64,000 bases of DNA from GCA-2733415 sp965178655 (GCA_965178655.1 OZ238266.1:372001-436000); one strand, 5' to 3'. Shown: positions 17,701 to 26,320, counted from the stretch's first letter. Notes: generated by a model not told the origin, from the letters alone. Made by a program: numbers and translations.

Positions 17701-19130
17701 TTCTTATATGCATAGTTATTTATTGTTGCGCTAGACACATTACCATCTATAAATGAATTTATTTTATCTAAAGAAAACCCTTTTCCCTTAACCTTTGCTA
17801 TAAAAGAGACTTTTCCAAAAACGGGATCTTTAAATAATTTGCCAAAATCAACATTTTTAAAAATAGCTGTTCCTTGATAAGCTGCAACATCTATATCCTT
17901 AACATCTGATAGGCTCATTTTTGTGCTAACCGCTCCTATATCACTTCTTAAATCTAAATCAACATCAATTTTTTTGGTCGTTACAGTAGTTTTTCCTGAA
18001 AGAGAGAAGTTACCAATGTTTTCAAATATTGAAGGAATTGTATTTTTTAATGATTTTGGCAACAACAGTCTTAAATCTTTATATACTGTGGTTAGTTCTG
18101 AAAAATTGGCATGCAACTCAAATGCATTCTTTTGTTTTGAGAATGAATTTTTAAAGAGAAAATCGCCATTTATAGTCGTATTTTTATTACTCTGCAAACT
18201 TAAATCAGATAGCAACAAATCATTTAGCGTACCACTAATTGAAGTCGAAAATTTTACTTTATCAGTCCCAAATTCATTATAAAACAAGTTAACATCCTTA
18301 TAAGAAATTGTAGATTCATTAAAATTACCAGATACCTGAACCGAGTTTAAAAAATTTGAATAACCAGAAGATGACGCAGAAAATAGTAAATCTGCATTAA
18401 TCACAGTATTATTAGTTGCAATTATCAACGATTCTAACCCAATTGACATTGGAGTGTACCTGAACGCTGTTTGCAGGTTTAACACAGATAAGCCTCGCCT
18501 CTCTTTAAAGCTCCCAGAGGTGATTGACACTGCCACCTGACTGCTATCAATAATTAGTTTTTTTCCGAGTAATGACAACTCTCTAAGGTTAATTATTTCT
18601 GAAGTGTTAGCGTTCTCGTTTAATATTTTTAATTTTCCAGAGTTGACGCCAATATTATTAGACGTTAACTTAAATACCGACGTAGAATCAGTATCCTTTT
18701 TAGAAGAAAATTTATTTACAAAAACACTCAGGTTACTTTTCTGTTCGTTTTTATATGTTTTCATCATAAAATATAAACCATCAAAAGCTAGGCTTTTAAA
18801 CGCTAACTTTCCTGCTTTTATATTTTTAAAATCTTTTAATGACGTTGTTACAGATTTGGCATATAACAATGTATCTGAACGGTGGTCTGCTATAAAAACA
18901 TCATTTAACACAACATTACCGAGAATACCAATATTAATATTACTCACAGAGATACTAGTGCTATAATTTTTATTTAAAGTATTGGTGATTTTTTTTCCTA
19001 AATAAGTTTGCACAAAAGGGGTTGAAATACCTGCCAAAAACAACACTACAAGCAACAACAAAAGCGCACTAACTCTAATTAGTCTTTTTCTTAGTTTTTT
19101 GATAGGTTTTATTGTTTTAACTTTGTGCAC
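14703..19130 (-). CDS. tamB: TamB-like translocation/assembly module protein
   Basis: 1475 residues. An N-terminal signal anchor (about residues 17-37, RVSALLLLLVVLFLAGIST) is followed by over 1000 residues of repetitive beta-strand sequence typical of AsmA-like/TamB proteins that form a hydrophobic groove bridging the periplasm for lipid transport. The C-terminal DUF490/TamB domain spans about residues 1060-1450 and includes GDFVVDKGTYNFVYG, KSGGTINWDGDPYEAQLN and LMQPDVNFDIQFP. Length is normal for Bacteroidota TamB. The start is 30 bp from the divergent tsaD start, so the two share a very short promoter region. No BamA-like tamA gene is next to it. Confidence 0.9.
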   Translation of the reverse strand: MHKVKTIKPIKKLRKRLIRVSALLLLLVVLFLAGISTPFVQTYLGKKITNTLNKNYSTSISVSNINIGILGNVVLNDVFIADHRSDTLLYAKSVTTSLKDFKNIKAGKLAFKSLAFDGLYFMMKTYKNEQKSNLSVFVNKFSSKKDTDSTSVFKLTSNNIGVNSGKLKILNENANTSEIINLRELSLLGKKLIIDSSQVAVSITSGSFKERRGLSVLNLQTAFRYTPMSIGLESLIIATNNTVINADLLFSASSSGYSNFLNSVQVSGNFNESTISYKDVNLFYNEFGTDKVKFSTSISGTLNDLLLSDLSLQSNKNTTINGDFLFKNSFSKQKNAFELHANFSELTTVYKDLRLLLPKSLKNTIPSIFENIGNFSLSGKTTVTTKKIDVDLDLRSDIGAVSTKMSLSDVKDIDVAAYQGTAIFKNVDFGKLFKDPVFGKVSFIAKVKGKGFSLDKINSFIDGNVSSATINNYAYKNIVVSGNMQKKVFKGKFSVADKNANINFEGLVNMSSKINEYDFKAVLADVDLNAINLVKKDSVSVFSGVVEMNMKGTGINDAFGEIKLKNARYKNALQTVEFSDSYLKSSFNKENVRLIELSSPGSVSGRLNGTFKFEELGRIIKNDLGSVYANYKPIKVSNGQYVDFNVKLENKLTEVFFPEVSISEKMTLKGTLSNNEEDFNVLIKTPEVSYKSATFKGVSVRLNNSNPLFNTYVSAKEVNAKSYVISDFNLVNKTINDTLFFRSEFKGGTESKDTYKLNMYHTVNTSGQSVFGVKKSNLHVRGYDWKVNAENNASTIVFDSDFKNITINKFKVSHKDEFVALSGVINGSSEKNINLEFGQVGLLKLFKTSARFNCEGRVNGLINIFQKNNVYVPSGAVKIDNLKINKLALGDLSLGVVANGVKKYTIKSSLVKYGDTTLLLDGILDFVPETPYLETDITFRNQNLSFLTALGGNVITDIRGLVSGKAVLFGDYNNPDFQGELFLDEAGLKIPYLNVDFDFENNALLSLKNRQFQFNNIAILDTKHFTSGRLNGFAAHESFKYWSLGLEVSTNNLLILDKKKEEESLYYGTAFIDGLLNVTGPTNELLVSLSATTNKGTVFKIPIKDASAVGDNSFIKTMSVTESNRLAANPQIIAKELSGLELELDLNITPDAAIEIVLDQESGSVLKGTGAGDIRVEINTNDKFNIFGDFVVDKGTYNFVYGSNFLQGGVIEKRFNVKSGGTINWDGDPYEAQLNMSAVYSAIANPALLLDNPSVNRKIPVDVVISLSGGLMQPDVNFDIQFPKTNSVVRSELLYKLNDKEFRDKQALSLVTSGQFTSAYAYGQTAVTGNLVERATALVNDILSQEDDKFKIGLNYEQGENNPLEEQRIEDRFGFTISTQISDRILINGKVGIPVGGVNKTIVAGDVQVEFLLNEDGTLRAKVFNRENDLTTSVATNEIGYTQGGGISYKVSFDDFEELMQKIFKRKSKKVQSEK

Positions 19131-19160
19131 TTATTATTCTAATTATTGCGTCTTAATTTT

Positions 19161-20183
19161 ATGACAACTAAAGACATTTATATTCTTGCCATTGAATCAT
19201 CTTGTGATGATACAAGTGCTGCCGTATTGTGTAACGACAAAATACTCAGTAATGTTGTTGCTACTCAAGACATACATGCCAAATATGGTGGTGTTGTTCC
19301 TGAATTGGCTTCTCGAGCACATCAACAAAACATTGTTCCTGTAGTTCATCAAGCATTAGCAGAGGCAAATATCGACAAAAAACAGTTAAATGCCATAGCT
19401 TTTACGCAAGGACCTGGATTAATGGGGTCATTACTTGTGGGAAGCTCGTTTTCAAAGGGTTTTTCAAAAGGATTACAAATTCCTTTAATTGCTGTAAACC
19501 ACATGCAAGCACATATTTTAGCGCATTTTATTGATGATAAAGACCATAAGAAACCTGTTTTTCCGTTTTTAGCAATGACCATTTCTGGCGGACACACACA
19601 AATTGTGCGTGTTGACAACTACTTTAGCATGACTGTTATTGGAGAAACCATAGATGATGCTATTGGAGAGGCTTTTGATAAAAGCGCCAAAATACTTGGC
19701 TTACCCTACCCTGGTGGCCCTTTAATTGACAAAAAAGCTGCTTTAGGAGACCCTAAAAAATTCTCCTTTCCAAAACCAAAAGTAGCTGACCTAAACTTTA
19801 GTTTTAGTGGACTAAAAACTGCTGTGCTTTATTTTATTCAAAAAAATGTAGCCAAAAATCCTGATTTTATTTCCGAAAACATCAATGACATTTGTGCCTC
19901 TCTGCAATATACTATTGTAAATATTGTAATTGACAAGCTTAAAAAAGCTGTTACACAAACAGGCATACAACATATTGCCATTGGCGGAGGTGTTTCTGCA
20001 AATTCTGGCATTAGAAAAGCACTAAAAGAAGGGGAAAGTAAATTTGGATGGAAAACATACATCCCTAAATTTGAATACACAACCGATAACGCTGCAATGA
20101 TAGGAATTGTAGGGTATTTAAAATACCTTAACAACGATTTTTCTGATGAAAAAACAGTTGCAAACCCACGTTTTAAACTCTAA
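19161..20183 (+). CDS. tsaD: tRNA N6-adenosine threonylcarbamoyltransferase TsaD
   Basis: 340 residues from the ATG at 19,161; an in-frame TTG at 19,146 would add five residues with no family support. TsaD transfers the threonylcarbamoyl group to A37 of tRNA. The metal-binding HMQAHILAH motif has His at 114 and 118; other signatures are ESSCDDTSAAV, TQGPGLMGSL, ISGGHTQIV, SFSGLKTAV and GGGVSANSGIR (ASKHA fold). It is divergent from tamB and is followed after 4 nt by rsmE, then a SpoU gene: an RNA-modification operon. Confidence 0.96.
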   Translation: MTTKDIYILAIESSCDDTSAAVLCNDKILSNVVATQDIHAKYGGVVPELASRAHQQNIVPVVHQALAEANIDKKQLNAIAFTQGPGLMGSLLVGSSFSKGFSKGLQIPLIAVNHMQAHILAHFIDDKDHKKPVFPFLAMTISGGHTQIVRVDNYFSMTVIGETIDDAIGEAFDKSAKILGLPYPGGPLIDKKAALGDPKKFSFPKPKVADLNFSFSGLKTAVLYFIQKNVAKNPDFISENINDICASLQYTIVNIVIDKLKKAVTQTGIQHIAIGGGVSANSGIRKALKEGESKFGWKTYIPKFEYTTDNAAMIGIVGYLKYLNNDFSDEKTVANPRFKL

Positions 20184-20187
20184 AAAA

Positions 20188-20889
20188 ATGCAATTATTCT
20201 ATAGTAAAGATATTACAGCTAATAGCGACACGTTTACTTTTTCTAAAGAAGAAAGCAAACATATTATACGTGTGTTGCGAAAAAAAGAAGACGACACACT
20301 ACACATAACCAACGGAAAAGGCATCTTATTTACTGTAACTATAGTTATTGCTGATCCAAAAAAATGCACAATACGTATTTGCAAAAAACTACAGCAAACC
20401 AAACACAACTATCATTTGCACATTGCTATTGCACCAACAAAAATGAATGATCGTATGGAGTGGTTTCTGGAAAAGGCTACAGAAATAGGAATTGACGAAA
20501 TTACCCCTGTTTTTTGTGATAACTCTGAACGAAAAGCCATTAAAAAAGAGCGCTTCGAAAAAATTATTCAAAGCGCTATGAAGCAGTCTCTACAAACTTA
20601 CTTACCTAAACTTAACGACGCCATTCCGCTTAAAGATTTTTTAAATATTGATCACAACGGACAGAAACTTATTGCGCATTGTGAGGAAACCGACAAAAAA
20701 GAACTCTATAGCACGCTTAAAAAAGAGCAATCTTATATTATATTAATTGGTCCTGAAGGTGATTTTTCTAATAACGAAATACAAACAGCTACCACAAACA
20801 ACTTTACACCTGTGAGCCTTGGAAATACTAGACTACGAACCGAAACCGCAGGAATAGTTGCCTGTAACATCGTAGCGCTAATACAATAA
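20188..20889 (+). CDS. rsmE: 16S rRNA (uracil1498-N3)-methyltransferase RsmE
   Basis: 233 residues from the ATG at 20,188 (MQLFYSKDI), which fits the family start; an upstream in-frame ATG at 20,146 lies inside tsaD and is rejected. An N-terminal PUA-like part (SKEESKHIIRVLRKKEDD) precedes the SPOUT methyltransferase with ERMEW-like NDRMEWFLEKATEIGID, SAMKQSLQTYLPKL, the SAM-site loop LIGPEGDFSNNE and LGNTRLRTETAGIVA forming the trefoil knot. It methylates U1498 in the decoding region of 16S rRNA. It lies between tsaD and a SpoU methyltransferase, with 4-nt gaps on both sides. Confidence 0.94.
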   Translation: MQLFYSKDITANSDTFTFSKEESKHIIRVLRKKEDDTLHITNGKGILFTVTIVIADPKKCTIRICKKLQQTKHNYHLHIAIAPTKMNDRMEWFLEKATEIGIDEITPVFCDNSERKAIKKERFEKIIQSAMKQSLQTYLPKLNDAIPLKDFLNIDHNGQKLIAHCEETDKKELYSTLKKEQSYIILIGPEGDFSNNEIQTATTNNFTPVSLGNTRLRTETAGIVACNIVALIQ

Positions 20890-20893
20890 CCCC

Positions 20894-21409
20894 ATGCAAC
20901 ATACACATTATAGCAGTACATTTACTTCAAAAACCTTTCCCGTTACACTTATTTGCGAGAATGTTAGTAACGCTCCCAATATTGGGTCTTTATTTAGAAT
21001 ATGCGATGCTTTTGGTGTTCAAAACATTGTGTTTTGCGGAGAACAACTCCCTATTCCATCTAGAAAAATGCAAAAAACAGCGCGTGCTACAGAAAAGCAC
21101 ATGCCTTACAAATGCATCACAGAAATACAAGACTACCTATCTAAAATAACAGCAACACATCAAATAATTGCGCTTGAAATTACTTCCGATAGCAGCCCTA
21201 TACAAAACTACTCCGTAAGTTTTAACAAACCAATTGCTTTAATTATTGGGGATGAAAATTTTGGCGTTTCAGAAAGCACGCTAAACCAAGCTACTGATGT
21301 GATTCATATTAATATGTTTGGAAAAAACTCGAGTATGAATGTAGTACAGGCAGCAAATATTGCATTATACGAAATCACAAAACAATTCCAAGAAATCAAA
21401 AATTCATAA
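20894..21409 (+). CDS. TrmH/SpoU-family RNA 2'-O-methyltransferase
   Basis: 171 residues, the SPOUT core only, without an N-terminal substrate-binding domain. Motif 1 is NVSNAPNIGSLFRICDAFG, motif 2 ALIIGDENFGVSE and motif 3 KNSSMNVVQAANIALYE. The family methylates ribose 2'-OH of tRNA or rRNA; the exact target cannot be told. It closes the tsaD-rsmE-spoU run (4 nt after rsmE). Confidence 0.88.
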   Translation: MQHTHYSSTFTSKTFPVTLICENVSNAPNIGSLFRICDAFGVQNIVFCGEQLPIPSRKMQKTARATEKHMPYKCITEIQDYLSKITATHQIIALEITSDSSPIQNYSVSFNKPIALIIGDENFGVSESTLNQATDVIHINMFGKNSSMNVVQAANIALYEITKQFQEIKNS

Positions 21410-21457
21410 TAATTATGTATTTTAGGTTTTTATAACAATTAAACACCTTAATTTATT

Positions 21458-22555
21458 TTGAAATCAACCACCGCAAAAGAAATTAGTACTGGAATTTTAC
21501 GTGCCATAGCAATCATTACTGGTGCATTAGCGCTTTTATTCTTTTTACATAAAATAAGTATTGTACTGGTATATATTATCATTGCCGCAATCTTATCGCT
21601 TATAGGAAGGCCTATCATCTTATTTTTAAAAAATCGTTTAAAATTCAAGAATATCTTTGCCGTGCTTACCACCATGGGGGTTCTTTTCATGATTATTTTA
21701 GGAGGGGTTGCCATGTTTATTCCTTTAATTAAAACACAGGGCGAAAACTTAGCGTTATTAAACTACAGTGCTTTGGAGCAAAATTTTGACTCGCTATACA
21801 GTGAAATACAACAGTATTTAGCATTGCACAATATAGACTTGTTGCACACACTTCAAGAATCATCAGTGCTATCTAAGTTCAATATTAATACCATACCAGA
21901 TGTTCTAAACACAATTGTAGGTGCTATTGGAAGCTTTAGCATAGGCTTGCTTTCTGTACTATTTATTTCTTTTTTCTTTCTAAAAGACAGCAAACTACTA
22001 CAAGAAGGAATTTTATTACTGGTCTCTGACAATAAAGAAACGCAGCTTACGCAATCTTTTAATAAAATAAAAGACCTCTTATCTCGTTATTTTGTAGGAT
22101 TAATTATCCAAATCTCAATACTATTTATCATATACACCATTATTCTTAGCATATTTGGAATTAAAAACGCCATTGTTATTGCTTTTTTATGTGCACTCCT
22201 AAACCTAATCCCTTATGTTGGACCATTAATTGGAGGTGTTTTAATGGCGCTTTTATCATTAAGTAGTAATTTAGGTATGGACTTTCAGACTGTAATGTTA
22301 CCAAAAACAATTTATGTTATGATTGGATATGCACTTGCACAAGTGCTTGATAATTTTGTAAGTCAGCCTTTAATTTTTTCTGCTAGTGTAAAATCTCATC
22401 CATTAGAAATATTCTTAACCATCATTATTGGAGGGGTCTTATTTGGAGTTATGGGAATGATTATTGCTGTGCCTACATATACTGCTATAAAAGTAATTTC
22501 AAAATCCTTTTTACCCAATTACAGCATTGTAAAAAAGCTAACAAAAAACATATAA
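21458..22555 (+). CDS. AI-2E family transporter (YdiK/TqsA-like permease)
   Basis: 365 residues with a TTG start giving KSTTAKEISTGILRA. The hydrophobic profile shows about seven to eight transmembrane helices: a cluster in residues 10-95, a soluble central stretch of about 60 residues, then helices from 140 on. The conserved C-terminal segment LLNLIPYVGPLIGGVLMALL and VSQPLIFSASVKSHPLEIF are family hallmarks. Named after TqsA of E. coli; many members export other solutes or exchange Na+/H+, so the substrate is open. It stands alone between the SpoU gene and the methyltransferase gene. Confidence 0.88.
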   Translation: MKSTTAKEISTGILRAIAIITGALALLFFLHKISIVLVYIIIAAILSLIGRPIILFLKNRLKFKNIFAVLTTMGVLFMIILGGVAMFIPLIKTQGENLALLNYSALEQNFDSLYSEIQQYLALHNIDLLHTLQESSVLSKFNINTIPDVLNTIVGAIGSFSIGLLSVLFISFFFLKDSKLLQEGILLLVSDNKETQLTQSFNKIKDLLSRYFVGLIIQISILFIIYTIILSIFGIKNAIVIAFLCALLNLIPYVGPLIGGVLMALLSLSSNLGMDFQTVMLPKTIYVMIGYALAQVLDNFVSQPLIFSASVKSHPLEIFLTIIIGGVLFGVMGMIIAVPTYTAIKVISKSFLPNYSIVKKLTKNI

Positions 22556-22607
22556 ACAGACCTATATTAGTTTTTTAACGTGTTTTAAAAATAATTAAAC
22601 AAAGACT

Positions 22608-23786
22608 TTGAATAAAAACATATTATCTTCTGAAAACCAATCTTTTATAGTAAAAAATATCGATACTGACATTTCGTCACTGTTGCTAAAAAAGAATGTT
22701 TTTGACTCTGTGAGTCTTCAAGAACTCGCTACACAGATAATCGCAAAAAAAAGCTGTAAAAAAAAGCTAAAATCATGGTATGATTGTCCGAATATATACT
22801 ACCCTAACAAATTAAATATTGAACAAACATCTTCGGAAATTACAGCCAAGCATAAGTCTAATTTAATCTCTGGAAACAATATTATTGATCTAACAGGAGG
22901 CTTTGGTGTTGACTGTTTTTATTTTTCAAAACAGTTTAAAAACGTAACACATTGTGAGATTAATACCGAACTTTCAGAAATCGTTACACATAATTTCAAA
23001 CAACTTCAATCCAAAAATATTAAAACCCAAAACATTAATGGCATTGAGTTTATAGCATCGCAAAACAATTCTTATGATTGGATCTATATTGACCCTTCTA
23101 GAAGACATGACTCAAAAGGAAAAGTATTCTTGTTAAACGATTGCCTCCCTAATGTACCTAAACACCTAGATCTATTATTTAGTAAGGCAAATAATATTTT
23201 AATAAAAGTATCGCCACTACTCGATATTAGTAGTGCATTAAAGGAATTAAAACAAGTAAAACACATTTATATAGTTGCCGTACAAAATGAAGTAAAAGAA
23301 CTGCTTTTTATACTTGAAAAAGAACATCTTAACGACACTAGTATTACCGCAACAAATATTTTAAACAACAAGACAGACAGCGTTACTTTTACCTATAAAA
23401 AACACCACAACACTGAATACAGCAAGGCAAAACAGTATCTATACGAGCCCAATGCTGCTATTTTAAAGTCTGGAATGTTTAATGAGATAGCCGAAAAATT
23501 CAACCTTTACAAACTACATAAGCACTCACACTTATACACAAGCAATGACTTAATAGACTTTCCTGGAAGACGTTTTATAATAAAGGATATACTTCAATAC
23601 AACAAAAAGGCACTTAAAAAACGTTTTAAACAAAAACAACTTAACATTACAACCCGTAATTTTCCTAAGTCTGTTTCTAAAATACGTGAAGAACTTAGTA
23701 TAAAAGATGGCGGTAATCAATATGCTTTTTTCACAACAGCAATAGATGATTCAAAAACTGTATTAATTTGCGAAAAAACAGAATAA
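22608..23786 (+). CDS. THUMP-like domain class I SAM-dependent methyltransferase
   Basis: 392 residues, TTG start. A Rossmann methyltransferase core carries motif I IIDLTGGFGVDCFYFSKQF (about 94-112), acidic motif II HCEIN, and an active-site region YDWIYIDPSRRHDSKGKVF in place of the usual NPPY. The C-terminus (PNAAILKSGMFNEIAEKF to DFPGRRFII) matches the THUMP-like domain used in Bacteroidota. It probably methylates RNA, but the target is not known. It ends at a bidirectional terminator shared with the convergent trxB. Confidence 0.85.
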   Translation: MNKNILSSENQSFIVKNIDTDISSLLLKKNVFDSVSLQELATQIIAKKSCKKKLKSWYDCPNIYYPNKLNIEQTSSEITAKHKSNLISGNNIIDLTGGFGVDCFYFSKQFKNVTHCEINTELSEIVTHNFKQLQSKNIKTQNINGIEFIASQNNSYDWIYIDPSRRHDSKGKVFLLNDCLPNVPKHLDLLFSKANNILIKVSPLLDISSALKELKQVKHIYIVAVQNEVKELLFILEKEHLNDTSITATNILNNKTDSVTFTYKKHHNTEYSKAKQYLYEPNAAILKSGMFNEIAEKFNLYKLHKHSHLYTSNDLIDFPGRRFIIKDILQYNKKALKKRFKQKQLNITTRNFPKSVSKIREELSIKDGGNQYAFFTTAIDDSKTVLICEKTE

Positions 23787-23787
23787 A

Positions 23788-23823
23788 AAAAGCGATACAA
23801 TACCTAAGTACCATATCGCTTTT
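23788..23823. terminator. Bidirectional terminator between methyltransferase gene and trxB
   Basis: AAAAGCGATA and TATCGCTTTT form a perfect 10-bp stem with a 16-nt loop, A-rich before and T-rich after, between two converging genes. Confidence 0.88.
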
Positions 23824-23841
23824 CGCATAGCAAATTACTTT

Positions 23842-24789
23842 TTAACCGTTTTTAGCAGCCAAGTAACGCTCTGCATCTAAAGCAGCCATACATCCTGTTC
23901 CTGCAGCTGTAATAGCTTGTCGGTACACATGATCGGCAGCATCTCCAGAAACAAAAACCCCAGGAACATTTGTTCGTGAACTTCCTTTTTCATTAATAAT
24001 GTACCCTGTTTCATCTAAAGTAAGAAAATCTTTAAATATATCGGTATTTGGCTTATGACCAATGGCTACAAAAAATCCAGTTGCAGCAATATCTTGCTCC
24101 TCTCCCGTATCTCTATTTTTAACCTTAGCGCCTGTTACGCCATAATCATTACCTAAAACTTCAACAGTCTCCGTTCTTAGTAGAATATTAATATTTTCGG
24201 TATTTCGAACTCTTGCTGCCATAATTTTAGAAGCCCTAAAATCATTACGAACAAGCATCGTTACCTTTTTACATATTTTAGATAAGTAATGTGCTTCTTC
24301 ACAAGCAGAATCTCCAGCACCAACAATAATTACTTCTTGATTTTTATAAAAGAATCCATCGCATACCGCACACGCAGAGACACCTCCACCCATTTTTAAA
24401 TATTTTTGTTCTGAAGGTAGTCCTAAATATTTTGCAGAAGCTCCTGTAGAAATAATTACTGTTTCGCAATGAATTTCTTTATCGTCATTTACCCAAACCT
24501 TATGTATATCGCCTGAAAAATCTACCTTGGTAATCCATCCAGATCTAACATCTGTTTCAAAGCGTTCTGCTTGCGCCTTTAACTCCAACATCATTGCAGG
24601 ACCTGTAATACCTTCTGGATATCCTGGAAAATTCTCTACTTCATTTGTAGTTGTTAATTGTCCTCCTGGCTGAGAACCTTCGTACATTACAGGACTCATA
24701 TTTGCTCTTGCAGCATATATAGCTGCAGTATATCCTGCAGGACCTGAACCTATAATTAGACACTTTACTTTTTCGATTATTTCAGACAT
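23842..24789 (-). CDS. trxB: Thioredoxin-disulfide reductase
   Basis: 315-residue cytosolic flavoenzyme that reduces thioredoxin with NADPH. FAD-binding GSGPAGYTAAIYAARA is at residues 14-29; the redox-active CAVCDG is near 138-143; the NADPH site is VGAGDSACEEAHYL; the C-terminal FAD-binding GVFVSGDAADHVYRQAITAAG is complete. Length and order of domains are standard for low-molecular-weight TrxR. It is the last backbone gene before the integrated element. Confidence 0.96.
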   Translation of the reverse strand: MSEIIEKVKCLIIGSGPAGYTAAIYAARANMSPVMYEGSQPGGQLTTTNEVENFPGYPEGITGPAMMLELKAQAERFETDVRSGWITKVDFSGDIHKVWVNDDKEIHCETVIISTGASAKYLGLPSEQKYLKMGGGVSACAVCDGFFYKNQEVIIVGAGDSACEEAHYLSKICKKVTMLVRNDFRASKIMAARVRNTENINILLRTETVEVLGNDYGVTGAKVKNRDTGEEQDIAATGFFVAIGHKPNTDIFKDFLTLDETGYIINEKGSSRTNVPGVFVSGDAADHVYRQAITAAGTGCMAALDAERYLAAKNG

Positions 24790-24951
24790 ATTATTATTGT
24801 ATTTTAATAGAACAACAAAACTAATCCTTTCTAGTAAATATTATAAAAAAAACACATCAATATTTATTATAAAGAAATAAAGGGACGCTATTTGAGTGAT
24901 TTAAAATTATACCTGTAATTCAATAAAGGCATATCAATCATTTTCTGTCAT

Positions 24952-24982
24952 AAAAAAAAAGCCCTGCTATAAAAGCAAGACT
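24952..24982 (-). terminator. Displaced tRNA-Pro terminator outside attL
   Basis: On the minus strand AGTCTTGCT pairs with AGCAGGGCT (nine pairs, three of them G-U) and is followed by nine T. It lies just beyond the left attachment repeat, which is the position a terminator of tRNA-Pro would have before the element was inserted. Confidence 0.75.
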
Positions 24983-24987
24983 TTGTG

Positions 24988-25007
24988 TTTGTCGGGGTGG
25001 CAGGATT
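24988..25007. repeat. attL, left attachment site of the 29-kb element
   Basis: tttgtcggggtggcaggatt is identical over 20 bp to 54,249-54,268. It copies the last 16 nt of tRNA-Pro (T-arm and acceptor 3' strand) plus 4 nt of flank. Sequence on either side differs between the two copies, so these 20 bp are the crossover core. Confidence 0.9.
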
Positions 25008-25047
25008 ATAACTGCTTCCCGTTTATATTTAATAATCAATAAGTTAT

Positions 25048-25086
25048 GTAATTTTCAAATTACGTGGTAACCGAATGGGTAACTTT
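25048..25086. promoter_or_regulatory. Left-end subterminal sites of the element
   Basis: GTAATTT-tc-AAATTAC (25,048-25,063) is a perfect 7-bp inverted repeat. It is followed by GGTAACCGAAT at 25,066-25,076 within a 22-bp stretch that matches 54,130-54,151 at 20 positions. The location near both ends fits integrase arm-type or excision-factor sites (inference). Confidence 0.5.
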
Positions 25087-25206
25087 ATTGATAAGAACTT
25101 TCGCTTTGTATTAGTTTACACTTGAGCGATGCAAATATAGCAACCTCAACTTAACAATACAACATAAATTTACACAAATTTTATGAAAAATAAAAGTAGA
25201 TTGTAA

Positions 25207-25401
25207 CTAATTAATATACTGATTTATAACTTCTATTTCTATGCCTGAATATTCCGAAAATTCACGTATAGTAACGAATTGATGAGGTTCTTTGTCTTGC
25301 AATTCTCGGATGGTTTGAAGTAATTTACGCCCATATCGCTCGCTCCTACCTGTTATAAGTTGGATATCTTTTGCATATATACATATTCGTTTGCGATTCA
25401 T
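25207..25401 (-). CDS. Small DNA-binding-type protein of Bacteroidota mobile elements
   Basis: A 64-residue basic protein with the pattern IYAKDIQLITGRSERYGRKLLQ followed by FVTIREFSEYSGIE. This resembles the short HTH-like proteins common in Bacteroidota prophages and elements (recalled); the two segments could be recognition helices. No cognate function is known. It is divergent from the phage-like cassette at 25,563 with about 160 bp between, so it may regulate that cassette. A tandem repeat of CATAGATAA lies directly upstream. Confidence 0.6.
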   Translation of the reverse strand: MNRKRICIYAKDIQLITGRSERYGRKLLQTIRELQDKEPHQFVTIREFSEYSGIEIEVINQYIN

Positions 25402-25402
25402 A

Positions 25403-25445
25403 AGGCTTTATCTATGGCTTATCTATGCTTTTTTATACAAATATA
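25403..25445 (-). promoter_or_regulatory. Putative promoter/operator of the small regulator
   Basis: On the minus strand a TATATTTG box (25,438-25,445) matches TAnnTTTG. Between it and the start codon lie two tandem copies of CATAGATAA, 11 nt apart (GCATAGATAA, CCATAGATAA). Position downstream of the -7 box would suit autorepression. Confidence 0.4.
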
Positions 25446-25562
25446 AAGCCATCTGTGGTTTATTTGGTAAAATCGGTTTATATAGCATTTAACGGAACTT
25501 GATTTTTTAATACCTGAATACAAGTTAGTTGTTTTGTTTTATTAATCAAAAAATGAAATATT

Positions 25563-26318
25563 ATGGCAAGACAAACAGGAATTATTAAATTAAAAGGAAC
25601 TATCGGTGGTATTTCTTTTTACAAAACAAGCGATGGACATCTAGCACGCGAAAAAGGTGGTGTTGATGCCAGTCGTATTGCAAATGATCCTGCGTTTCAG
25701 AGAACGCGTGAAAATGGGTCGGAATTTGGACGTGCAGGAAAAGGTGGAAAAGTATTACGAAATGCTATTCGTATTCTTTTGCAAAATGCAAAAGATAAAC
25801 GTGTAGTTTCTCGATTAACAAAAGACCTTTTAGCTATCATTAAGACAGACACGACCAATGATAGAGGTTTAAGAACCTTAACAGAGGGGGATTTTAACCT
25901 ATTATTAGGTTTTGAATTCAATCTAAATGGTAAACTGGGTACTACTTTGTTTACTCCTCTTGTAAATGCGTTTGACCGTGTTTCTGGGGATGCTACTTTA
26001 GATATTGCTCCATTTTCTCCAACTTTAAGAATTGCAGCTCCTTCAGGAACAACACATTTTAAAGTTGTAATGGGTGCTGCTGAATTGGATTTTGAAAATG
26101 AAGCTTCAGTTTTTGAAAATGACGAAACAGCAATTCTGCCTTATTCACCTGCTGACACAGCTGCTATTGCTTTAACTGCATCTTTAACAGCTAACTCTAC
26201 TGTAGATGTTGTTCAGGTGCTTGGTATTGAATTTTATCAAGAAGTAAATGGGCAAATGTATGAGTTAAAAAACGGTGCTTACAATGCCTTATCTGTTGTT
26301 ACTATAGATACTCCATAA
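25563..26318 (+). CDS. Phage-like protein of unknown function (MARQTG family)
   Basis: 251 residues. The first 100 residues are basic and contain GTIGGISFYKTSDGHLAREK plus RTRENGSEFGRAGKGGKVLR; the rest is rich in beta-strand, Ala, Thr and Asp (SPTLRIAAPSGTTHFKVVMGAAEL), resembling an Ig-like or structural-protein fold. By recall this family recurs in Bacteroidota genomes next to DUF5675. There is no signal peptide or enzyme motif. It leads a four-gene plus-strand cassette in which each gene touches or overlaps the next. A virion-like or DNA-coating role is conceivable but unproven. Confidence 0.65.
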   Translation: MARQTGIIKLKGTIGGISFYKTSDGHLAREKGGVDASRIANDPAFQRTRENGSEFGRAGKGGKVLRNAIRILLQNAKDKRVVSRLTKDLLAIIKTDTTNDRGLRTLTEGDFNLLLGFEFNLNGKLGTTLFTPLVNAFDRVSGDATLDIAPFSPTLRIAAPSGTTHFKVVMGAAELDFENEASVFENDETAILPYSPADTAAIALTASLTANSTVDVVQVLGIEFYQEVNGQMYELKNGAYNALSVVTIDTP

Positions 26319-26320
26319 TT

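Noticed and set aside
14703..19130. Several plus-strand open frames of 100-150 codons opposite tamB
   Set aside because: They have no recognisable motifs, and tamB itself is a clear full-length family member; they follow from its codon composition.
19146..19160. TTG upstream start for tsaD
   Set aside because: The ATG at 19,161 gives the normal TsaD N-terminus; the five extra residues have no support.
24988..25007. A possible second tRNA at the left end of the element
   Set aside because: Only the last 16 nt of tRNA-Pro are present; the sequence beyond them has no anticodon arm or D-arm.
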